A stretch of 64,000 nt of DNA, from assembly GCA_946410455.1 (NCBI GenBank), contig CAMKAJ010000004.1, positions 1 through 64,000 on the forward strand, in the 5' to 3' direction. Position numbers and translations under genes: made by a program. The number at the start of each line of letters is the position of its first letter. Position 1 is the first letter of the stretch. Source of the DNA: an uncultured Bacteroidales bacterium (GTDB lineage Bacteria > Bacteroidota > Bacteroidia > Bacteroidales > UBA932). Below, piece by piece: positions 1-6,660 of this stretch. The notes under the pieces are model-generated. The model had not been told where the DNA came from and made no database searches. It saw nothing but the letters and a program-made list of their open reading frames with translations.

Positions 1-569
1 CAGGATCCAACACCACCGATGTTACCATGAACATAGGCGGCATTGTTGGTTTCTTCGAGGCGAGGACTTCTTCCCGCTACGAGAAGATAACGGAGTGCGT
101 CAATACCGGCGAAATTTCGTCTATCAGGAATGTCGGAACGCAGTACATCGGCGGCATCCTTGGTTCTGTCAACAATGCCGGAGGCTACAGCAACTACGGC
201 CTCGTGGACGGCAGCAAGAACTATGGAGCGGTTTCCGCAACGAGGACTGTCAATACTATGGTCGGTGGTATTTGCGGCTACGCCAAACATACGGTCTCCA
301 ACTGCTCCAATTTCGGCAGCGTTTCAGGCGGTGCCTGGAATGGTGCGATACTCGGCGACGGGAATGCCAGTGCGGTTGTAACTACCGGTCTTAAAGTTGG
401 CAACGGCGTCAATGTTACCGGTGCAGCGAATGCAAACACCAAATACAGCAACGGGAATACCACCTACTCGTTCACTACAACGATGACGAATGAGAAGCGG
501 TGGTTCAGCGGCTGGTCGGATGCGGCCATTACCGTTACCGTAGTGGATCAGGAAACGTATTCAGAGTAA
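1..569 (+). CDS. GLUG-repeat surface protein, C-terminal fragment
   Basis: The frame is open to the left edge of the window, so this is the 3' end of a longer gene; the first ATG at 27 is internal. The visible part contains three repeats with a glycine-rich core (IGGIVGF, IGGILGSV, VGGICGYA), each followed by an asparagine/glycine/serine stretch such as YSNYGLVDGSKNYG. This is the look of GLUG-type repeats of Bacteroidales surface adhesin-like proteins, which form beta-helix or beta-solenoid stalks. The last 60 residues are a non-repetitive beta-rich tail. The gene lies 24 bp upstream of a damaged tiny ORF and a truncated Mfa-like lipoprotein, an order also seen elsewhere in the window. No ligand can be inferred. 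The family call is from pattern only. Confidence 0.7.
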   Translation, partial: GSNTTDVTMNIGGIVGFFEARTSSRYEKITECVNTGEISSIRNVGTQYIGGILGSVNNAGGYSNYGLVDGSKNYGAVSATRTVNTMVGGICGYAKHTVSNCSNFGSVSGGAWNGAILGDGNASAVVTTGLKVGNGVNVTGAANANTKYSNGNTTYSFTTTMTNEKRWFSGWSDAAITVTVVDQETYSE

Positions 570-593
570 TCGGATAAACATATACGCACTCTT

Positions 594-741
594 ATGATCA
601 AGCAAGATAATCCCCCTATGCGGGAGAGAACAGTATTTGAGTCCAGCTGTGAACAGGGTGGCCACTGCTGAGAGGATGTGCATTTGCGCAAGCATTGCAC
701 AGTTGGACGATTATAGCGATTTGGAAATTTGGGACTTATAA
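594..741 (+). pseudogene. Tiny ORF (family member A), frameshifted
   Basis: An ATG at 594 opens a short frame, but the family-like C-terminus (CASIAQLDDYSDLEIWDL, stop TAA at 739-741) is in another frame. Removing one C from the CCCCC run at 612-616 joins the two into a 48-residue peptide containing YLSPAV, then CICAS, then the acidic tail DDYSDLEIWDL. That is the length and layout of the four intact tiny ORFs at 22033, 22193, 25076 and 44706. Like them, it ends 16 bp before an Mfa-like lipoprotein start (758). Its neighbour is also broken, so I read this as a decayed copy. A sequencing or assembly error in the C-run is the main alternative. Confidence 0.6.
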
Positions 742-757
742 CTATAACAGAGATATC

Positions 758-1135
758 ATGAAAGCAAAAGCATCTAAACTTCTGTGCATTATTTGCGCTG
801 CGTCTCTGTTATCGTGCGAAAAGGAAAAGGAGTCTCCGGACGGCCTCGTAAACGCCAGATTCTCCGCATCCTTTGAGGAATCTTCCCATGAATTCGAGTC
901 GGAGGAAGGCACAAAGACGTATCGCTCCGGAACTACTACGCTTTGGAGTGCGAGTGACCAGATAAAGGTATTCTACAGTAACAGCACCAACAGTACCTTT
1001 ACCCTTACGATCGGGAACGGTACGGCTTCCGCTCAGTTCGCCGGGCTTGCTCCGGCAGGGAAGACGGCAAATTATGCGGTCTATCCCGCCGGGCTGAATT
1101 TATTGAAGAATATTGGTTTAGATTTCGCTGTTTGA
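758..1135 (+). pseudogene. Truncated fimbrillin-like (Mfa-like) lipoprotein
   Basis: The start is ATG 758, which gives a lipoprotein signal (KLLCIICAASLLSC, lipobox Cys about residue 20). The following ~100 residues match the N-terminal domain of the lipoproteins at 22341 and 25238: an acidic linker, LWSASDQIKVFY (compare VWSEGDQIKII), an FAGLAPAGKTANYAVYPA strand pair (compare LYAVYPAS), then an abrupt unrelated tail and stop at 1135. Intact relatives here run 860-1090 residues, so about 85 percent is missing. The break falls within a 16-bp sequence (1085-1100) that recurs exactly at 2557-2572, suggesting the downstream toxin/antitoxin segment replaced or displaced the rest of the gene. A functional short lipoprotein is possible but less likely. 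Confidence 0.75.
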
Positions 1136-1146
1136 TTAAAATGGAT

Positions 1147-1154
1147 TATGTTTG
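1147..1154 (+). promoter_or_regulatory. -7 box TATGTTTG upstream of antitoxin
   Basis: TATGTTTG matches the Bacteroidota -7 consensus TAnnTTTG and lies 16 bp upstream of the antitoxin ATG at 1171. I did not find a convincing -33 TTTG. Confidence 0.45.
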
Positions 1155-1170
1155 CAGAAAACTATGATGT

Positions 1171-1386
1171 ATGTGTACGGTAATATTGTCATACGACCAG
1201 AATAATGCTTTAGCCAGGAGAAAGCTGGCGGAGCTTTTAAAAACTGGTCTGTTTGAGCAGAAGAGTGTTAATACTGAGCCACTTGCCATTCCGGATGACG
1301 ATTTTGCCGCACGAAAGCAGGAAACTGAGGAGTTTCTTTATGGATCTAAGCTTTTAGCCGCAAAAGCTTTTGCTAATAAACTATGA
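1171..1386 (+). CDS. Putative type II antitoxin (partner of PemK/MazF-like toxin)
   Basis: A 71-residue protein. The N-terminal half (TVILSYDQNNALARRKLAELLKTGLF) looks like a beta strand plus a helix. The C-terminal half is charged and probably disordered, ending in a helix (LAAKAFANKL), consistent with a toxin-wrapping antitoxin tail. Its TGA stop overlaps the toxin start as ATGA (1383-1386), the translational coupling typical of toxin/antitoxin operons. The assignment rests mainly on this coupling to a recognisable PemK/MazF-like gene; I do not recognise a named antitoxin fold. The toxin is broken, so this is now probably an orphan antitoxin. Confidence 0.6.
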   Translation: MCTVILSYDQNNALARRKLAELLKTGLFEQKSVNTEPLAIPDDDFAARKQETEEFLYGSKLLAAKAFANKL

Positions 1387-2148
1387 AATACCATCAGAGA
1401 GACGTTGTAGAGATTAACTTCCCAATTCCGGGAGAGGGGTACAAGGTTACCCTGCTATTATCGTGTCTAATGATGACCTTCAAGTTGATGAAGGATTCGT
1501 TTACATCGTAATGATCTCCTCCAAAGACTTCGTGTCTAGCCGGCAATATGCCTATCATCTCCTGAATGAGATGCTGGACTTTGAATTAGAAAAGCCCAGT
1601 TGGGTGAAGTGCCATTTGGTTGTTGCCGACATTGAATCTTCTGTCATTCGTAAACTCGGTTCTGTAAAAGAAGAGTTTTTTAGGCTCACCCGCAAAGTTC
1701 CGTGTCCCACTACCCAAAGATCATGAACAACCTGAACATGAAGAACGGCAGATCGGACACCCCTCTCCCTAATAGCCCTGTACATTTACAGTCACATGAC
1801 CTTTTCGGCAGGCTGGATATTCTGGGCGATAAAAACTTTTTTCAGTATCTGTGAAGTACACTTTTGGCTTTCTGCGGCATAAAACGTTCTTCACCCCCAC
1901 TTTCGAAGGAGGCCACTGAAATCACTTTTGGCCTTCTATGGGCGATTTTGTACTTGGCCAATACTGAACTTGATTTGTTTATCTACTCAGCCGTGGATAA
2001 GTGAGTAACTGCACTAAAACTCCCCACAGCCCGGACGGGAGGAAACTTTTGCGATGGATGGTGGTTCCTGTATTCAAATACCATCTCCGGTGATTCCGGA
2101 TGGTGCTTTTTGATGGGTTTGGGGATCACGGGGAGGGGTTGGTGATCT

Positions 2149-2255
2149 TGGGAAAGGACTGCGAGAGGTCCGGGAGTCCTTTCAGCGGCATGTTTTGCTG
2201 TTTCCGGACCGAAAATTGGCTGGGAAAGGACTGCGAGGGGTCCGGGAGTCCTTTC
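2149..2255. repeat. Two direct 35-bp hairpin repeats inside the element
   Basis: Units at 2149-2183 and 2221-2255 match at 34 of 35 positions with a 72-bp period. Each has AAAGGACT and AGTCCTTT arms, so each can fold into an 8-bp stem. Confidence 0.8.
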
Positions 2256-2296
2256 CCGGACAGCACCAACTGTAGAAGTCACCATCAAGGAACCTA

Positions 2297-2410
2297 GGCC
2301 ACGAGATATACCAGAACCAACTGCTATAGATTTCGTGGCCGCAAAAACGCCGATTTCTTTAGAACCTCCGCCACGAAATACATCAGGACCATCTGTTATC
2401 GATTTCGTGG
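2297..2410. repeat. Two long-loop hairpins with GCCACGA/TCGTGGC arms
   Basis: The first runs 2297-2340 (GGCCACGAGAT paired with ATTTCGTGGCC) and the second 2371-2410 (CCACGAAAT paired with ATTTCGTGG). The loops are similar to each other (ACCAGAACCAACTG-like), so this is a diverged tandem duplication of one palindromic unit. Both lie within the 783-bp element. Confidence 0.75.
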
Positions 2411-2530
2411 CCGCAAACTAACAAGAGAGTTGAATCTCAGACGCGGAACTTTGCGGGTGAGCCGATTTTTTAATGAGATTGTAGATAGGATTATCGTGTC
2501 CATTTTTTAGATTCAGATAGTATTTCCTTT

Positions 2531-2570
2531 TTCAGCCCGGCCGGAGCCTCTGTGCTCCCGCCGGGCTGAA
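2531..2570. terminator. Strong GC hairpin, probable bidirectional terminator
   Basis: TTCAGCCCGGC (2531-2541) pairs perfectly with GCCGGGCTGAA ending at 2570, with an 18-nt loop. It is preceded by a T/C-rich run (TTTCCTTTTT) and followed by TT. It closes the toxin/antitoxin locus just after the toxin stop at 2510. Its right arm contains the 16-bp sequence shared with 1085-1100. Confidence 0.6.
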
Positions 2571-2691
2571 TTGTACTTAATAAGGTTGAGAACAATCGCT
2601 GGATGGATTATTAAAAATTAATTATTAAAAATTAATAAAATGGTTGCCGCAAAGGATAATTATCCTTATCTTGCGAGAAAATTGTTTAGCA

Positions 2692-3939
2692 ATGGGAAAG
2701 TATAGTAACAGAGTTGAGAATCCGTTCTTTATCACTACGGAGATTCCCGACAAATACTTCTGCGACAGAAATGCGGACACGGAGAATATTATTTCAAAAC
2801 TATTAAGCGGCAATAATGTGGTTCTTGTCGCAACCCGCCGTATAGGTAAGTCGAGCCTTCTCCATCACATACTTGGCCAAAAGGCAATAAAACGGTCCTA
2901 TAATACTCTATATGTTGATATTTACAACACTAACTCTCCTGAAGATTTCATCAACGCCTTTAAATCGGCATTGAACAAGGCGCGGTTCGCAAAAAAAGAA
3001 ATGACGGAATTTGAAGCTATCACCAAGGAATATAGCGGGAAACTCGGATTAAGCATTTCACCACTCTCCGCAGAAGGGACGATGAGGGTCGAGAAGAAGA
3101 AAAAACAAGAAGTGACCATCGACCGTATCTTTGATTTTCTTGAACATACATCTAAACCTAATATTGTTGTTTTTGATGAATTCCAGCAGATAGAAGAGTA
3201 TGAAGAGAAGATAACCAGGCTTCTTCGTTCCAAGATACAGGGTATGAACAACACACGCTTTATCTATTCAGGAAGTTCTGTCGACATGCTGTCTTCTATG
3301 TTCACGGAATATAACCAGCCTTTTTATGGCAGCTCATCCCTGATTGGCTTAAAGAAAATTCCAGAGGAGGTTTATTCGGATTTTTGCCGGCGGATGTTCA
3401 AACTCTATGGAAAAGATATTTCACCGGATGCGATATCTTTCATATATACGCTGATGTTGGGTAACACGCTGAATACCCAGCAATTGGCGAATACTGTATT
3501 CACTATGACCAGGAAGCATGAATGCGCTGATATCAGTATCGTCAAAGCCGCCATGGACAGAATCCTTGACGAAAGAGCCGAGGCTTACAAGTCCCTGTTA
3601 TATACTATCGGTGGTGAGAAGGAAAGACGGGTTGTCGTCTGTCTTGCCGCAGAAGGTATAGCAACTGAAATTACATCTTCCGTTATGCTGCAAAAGTACA
3701 ACCTTGGAACGGCTTCTACTGTCCAAAATGCATGTCGCAACCTTTCGTCCGGAAAGCAGAAGGTGATAATTAAACTCGCCAAAGGCGCATACACATTATC
3801 AGACAAGTATTTCGAACTCTGGCTTGCCAGGGTGATGAACATATTGGACATGAAATACACGGTCGCTCCTGACCTTATGCAGAAAGATAAAGAATTGTCA
3901 TCTCAATTATTGAGCGCAATTGCGCCGAAAAGCCGATAA
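2692..3939 (+). CDS. AAA/STAND-type ATPase with C-terminal winged-helix-like region
   Basis: I chose ATG 2692 because the conserved start of this ATPase type (NRVENPFF then KYFCDR) follows immediately; the upstream extension is low-complexity. The product is 415 residues. Walker A is VATRRIGKSSLLHH (about residues 44-57) and Walker B is NIVVFDEFQQ (about 158-167). A sensor-like FIYSGSSVDML and the gate region PFYGSSS follow. The last ~100 residues look like a winged helix (AAEGIATEITSSVMLQKYNLGTASTVQNACRNL). This is the architecture of the 'archaeal ATPase' group of ATP-binding proteins common in Bacteroidales genomes, whose cellular role is largely unknown. It stands alone between a decayed toxin/antitoxin locus and a glycosidase cluster. 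A second protein of this general type is at 27893. Confidence 0.75.
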   Translation: MGKYSNRVENPFFITTEIPDKYFCDRNADTENIISKLLSGNNVVLVATRRIGKSSLLHHILGQKAIKRSYNTLYVDIYNTNSPEDFINAFKSALNKARFAKKEMTEFEAITKEYSGKLGLSISPLSAEGTMRVEKKKKQEVTIDRIFDFLEHTSKPNIVVFDEFQQIEEYEEKITRLLRSKIQGMNNTRFIYSGSSVDMLSSMFTEYNQPFYGSSSLIGLKKIPEEVYSDFCRRMFKLYGKDISPDAISFIYTLMLGNTLNTQQLANTVFTMTRKHECADISIVKAAMDRILDERAEAYKSLLYTIGGEKERRVVVCLAAEGIATEITSSVMLQKYNLGTASTVQNACRNLSSGKQKVIIKLAKGAYTLSDKYFELWLARVMNILDMKYTVAPDLMQKDKELSSQLLSAIAPKSR

Positions 3940-3987
3940 GAAGCCGATCAATAGTAGGGGAATAACGATATTCTGCGTATTTCAAAT

Positions 3988-6600
3988 ATGAGCCATTGTA
4001 TTCTTCTTGTTCTTTTGTCTGTTTCTACAGCACTCTCCGGTTTTCAGACCATCTCCGACCTCAAGACCGAGCATCTTGTCAATCCACTTGGAATAGATAA
4101 TCCTGCACCGCGGTTTTCGTGGCATCTTAATGACAGTCGGACAGGTGCACATCAGACCTCATACCATGTTACATTGGCCATCGACTCGCTTGGCCTTGAT
4201 TCCAATCCGCTTTGGGATTCCGGCCTGGTGATATCGGATGCAATCTTGACAACTTACGCCGGTCCCTCCCTGCAGCCTTGCACCCGCTACTGGTGGCGGG
4301 TGAGCTGCGAAGACAAAGACGGCGCAGTCATACAGTCGCAACCCGCATTCTTCGAGACCGGTCTGCTGAGACAGTACAACTGGCGCGGAAGCTGGATATC
4401 AGACAAGCAACCACAGGAGTTTAAACCTGCACCCCGATTCAGAAAGGAATTCAAGGCTCATGGCGGCATTGCGCAGGCTCGGGCTTACATAGCGGTGGCA
4501 GGTCTCTATACACTGTATATCAATGGCTCCAAAGTGGGCGACCGCGTACTGGAGCCTGCCTTTACCCGCTACGACAGGAGGATACTCTACAGCACCTACG
4601 ACGTTACCGAATTGCTTAAAGAGGGCGCAAATGCCGTGGGCGTAGAGTTGGGCAACGGCTGGTACAACCATCAGCCCGTCACTACATGGCATTTCGACTC
4701 AGCCCCATGGAGGGCCCGTCCGGCATTCTGCATGGACATTCGCATACGCTACAAGGACGGTACGGAAGAAGTGATTCCCAGCGGCATCGGCTGGCATACC
4801 TCTTCCGAGGGACCGCTCATCTACAACAATATCTACACCGGCGAGCACTACGACGCCCGCCGTGAGCAGAAGGGCTGGGCGGAGCCAGGCTTCAACGACG
4901 CGGATTGGGACGGGGTGAAGCTGCGCAGCTGCCCGGCAACAGTGGTCAGTTCTCAGCAAATGGTGCCCATTCGGGAGAGCGAAGAAATAGAGGCGGTGAA
5001 CATCATCAAGCTCAACAACAACCGCTACATCTACGACTTCGGGGCCAATATGGCCGGCAATGTGCACCTTCGCATCAAAGGCCGCAGGGGCACTGAGATA
5101 GAATTAACCTACGCCGAGCGCCTCAATTCTGCCGGCCGGGCCGACCAAGATAACATCAACTACTATTATTTCGGCGACCGCAATGCGGAGCCTCTGCAGA
5201 CGGATATTATAACCCTGAGTGGAGGAGATGATTTCTTCTCTCCGCAATACAGCTACAAGGGCTTCCGCTACGTGGAGGTGAACGCATCGGCCTCGCTCAA
5301 GTGGGGCAAGGAGCAGCTGAGGGCGGTGCGTGTGCACAGCGATGTGCCCGAGACCGGCAGCCTGCAAAGTTCCGTGCCGCTGGTAGACGAGCTTTATAAT
5401 GCTACCCGCCGCACCTACCTTTCCAACCTCCCCGGCTATCCCACCGACTGCCCCCAGCGAGAGAAAAACGGCTGGACTGCCGATGCCCACATTGCCGTAG
5501 AGTCCGGCCTGTATAACTACGATGCCTTAACCGTGTACGAGAAATGGATGTCCGATCACCGCGACGAGCAGCAGCCCAACGGTCTTCTTCCGGATATCAT
5601 CCCCACATGCGGCTGGGGCTACTGGAACCCCGCCGGCAATGGCAACGGGCTGGACTGGACCAGCACCATTGCGCTGATCCCCTGGGAGCTGTATCTTTTC
5701 TACGGCGACGATAAGCCCCTGCGCGACAACTACGACAGCATCCGCCGCTATGTGGATTACGCGCTCACGCTCACAAAGGATGGCCTGACTTCCTGGGGAA
5801 GGGGAGACTGGGTGCCCGTGACGGTGCGCTCCAACAAGACGCTCATCTGCAGCTGTTTCCTGTACAAGGATCTGGACATCCTGTGCCGAGCTGCACGAAT
5901 GTTCGGGTACGACGCCGATGCCCGGAAGTACGGCGCGATAGCGGAAACCGTGCGTAATGCGGTCAATAAGAAGTATCTCAATCCCACTACGGGAGCCTAT
6001 GCCGACGGCATGCAGACCGACCAGAGTCTGCCGCTGGCATTCGGACTTGTGCCTGAGGAAAACAGACAGGCAGTGCTGCAGGCACTGGTAAAGCGGATAG
6101 AGGCCGACGGATATCGTGTAAACGCCGGCGTGCACGGAGCCAAGTTCGCCCTGCGGGTGCTGAGCGAGGGCGGCTACGGAGAAATCGCCTATAAGATGGC
6201 CACAGCCACCGATTTTCCGTCATGGGGCTGGTGGCTTGCTAATGGCAAGACCACACTGATAGAAAACTGGCGCCTTGACGTAACCCGTGACAATTCCGAC
6301 AACCACATTATGTTCGGCGATATAGCCGCATGGATGCACTGCGGCCTGGGCGGCATCAATCCCGACCCGGAGCAGCCAGGCTTCCGGCATATTATCCTGC
6401 TCCCCTGCTTTCCCAAGGGACTGGACAACTTCTCCTGCTCGCACGATTCCCCTTACGGCAGAATTGAAGTTTCCTGGAAACGGACCCGCCGCAACATAGA
6501 TCTGACCATAGTCATCCCTTGCGGCGCCACCGCCACCTTCCACCGGCCCGATGGCCGTACGCAGGAACTCGCATCCGGCACGCACTCAATAAGAATATAG
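3988..6600 (+). CDS. Alpha-L-rhamnosidase, GH78
   Basis: An 870-residue secreted enzyme with a short signal peptide (residues 1-17, ends LSG). The family order is visible: an N-terminal Fn3-like domain (LVNPLGIDNPAPRFSW, NSLWDSG-type segments), a jelly-roll domain (about 150-310; FRKEFKAHGGIAQARAYIAVAGLYTLYINGSKVGD), a second beta domain, and the (alpha/alpha)6 catalytic barrel from about 460. Catalytic landmarks are CPQREKNGWTADAH (about 487-499), with the general acid Glu and adjacent Asp, and TLIENW near residue 757 with the candidate base Glu. It hydrolyses terminal alpha-L-rhamnose, probably in the periplasm. The length is normal. It opens a group of glycan enzymes that has no SusC/D of its own. 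Confidence 0.93.
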   Translation: MSHCILLVLLSVSTALSGFQTISDLKTEHLVNPLGIDNPAPRFSWHLNDSRTGAHQTSYHVTLAIDSLGLDSNPLWDSGLVISDAILTTYAGPSLQPCTRYWWRVSCEDKDGAVIQSQPAFFETGLLRQYNWRGSWISDKQPQEFKPAPRFRKEFKAHGGIAQARAYIAVAGLYTLYINGSKVGDRVLEPAFTRYDRRILYSTYDVTELLKEGANAVGVELGNGWYNHQPVTTWHFDSAPWRARPAFCMDIRIRYKDGTEEVIPSGIGWHTSSEGPLIYNNIYTGEHYDARREQKGWAEPGFNDADWDGVKLRSCPATVVSSQQMVPIRESEEIEAVNIIKLNNNRYIYDFGANMAGNVHLRIKGRRGTEIELTYAERLNSAGRADQDNINYYYFGDRNAEPLQTDIITLSGGDDFFSPQYSYKGFRYVEVNASASLKWGKEQLRAVRVHSDVPETGSLQSSVPLVDELYNATRRTYLSNLPGYPTDCPQREKNGWTADAHIAVESGLYNYDALTVYEKWMSDHRDEQQPNGLLPDIIPTCGWGYWNPAGNGNGLDWTSTIALIPWELYLFYGDDKPLRDNYDSIRRYVDYALTLTKDGLTSWGRGDWVPVTVRSNKTLICSCFLYKDLDILCRAARMFGYDADARKYGAIAETVRNAVNKKYLNPTTGAYADGMQTDQSLPLAFGLVPEENRQAVLQALVKRIEADGYRVNAGVHGAKFALRVLSEGGYGEIAYKMATATDFPSWGWWLANGKTTLIENWRLDVTRDNSDNHIMFGDIAAWMHCGLGGINPDPEQPGFRHIILLPCFPKGLDNFSCSHDSPYGRIEVSWKRTRRNIDLTIVIPCGATATFHRPDGRTQELASGTHSIRI

Positions 6601-6660
6601 TGGTTAATCTATCACGGAAGTCATTGTAGGGTACTTGTGAGATTATTCGTACTTTTGTAT

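Larger units (their letters stand above)
1683..2465. mobile_element. MITE-like non-coding insertion element, 783 bp, with TIRs and TSD
   Basis: The terminal inverted repeats are 1683-1706 and 2440-2463: 20 bp exact (GGCTCACCCGCAAAGTTCCG) and 23 of 24 overall. A direct repeat TTTTTTA flanks it at 1676-1682 and 2466-2472, the expected target-site duplication; two bases (GA, 2464-2465) separate the right repeat from its copy. Removing the element and one duplicate rejoins the toxin frame at VKEEFF/NEIVDRI, proving insertion. No credible transposase is encoded; the longest minus-strand frame (1983-2288) is proline-rich noise over repeats. The right half contains tandem hairpin units. It is best described as a non-autonomous element mobilised by a transposase elsewhere; the family cannot be named from this window. 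Confidence 0.8.
1383..2510 (+). pseudogene. PemK/MazF-like toxin, broken by frameshift and element insertion
   Basis: The frame from ATG 1383 reads MKYHQRDVVEINFPIPGEGYK and then leaves frame. Adding one G after AAG at 1443-1445 restores KGYPAIIVSNDD, the beta-strand core of PemK/MazF-family RNA endoribonucleases. The restored frame continues through VYIVMISSKDF and VKCHLVVADIESSVIRKLGSVKEEFF to 1681. There a 783-bp element (1683-2465) interrupts it. After the element and a 7-bp target duplication the gene resumes as FFNEIVDRIIVSIF and stops at 2508-2510, giving about 113 residues when repaired, usual for the family. The original role would be ribosome-independent mRNA cleavage. Two independent lesions make it certainly inactive as written. 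Confidence 0.85.

Noticed and set aside
1723..1854. Short frame ending FGRLDILGDKNFFQYL within the element, a possible transposase remnant
   Set aside because: Only 43 codons and no motif; insufficient to call.
1983..2288. 101-residue minus-strand ORF inside the inserted element
   Set aside because: It is made of the translated direct repeats (RTPGPLAVLSQ twice), has no domain, and lies on repeat DNA; not a transposase.
2149..2410. Repeats resembling a CRISPR array
   Set aside because: Only two copies of each unit, palindromic long units, no regular spacers and no cas genes.
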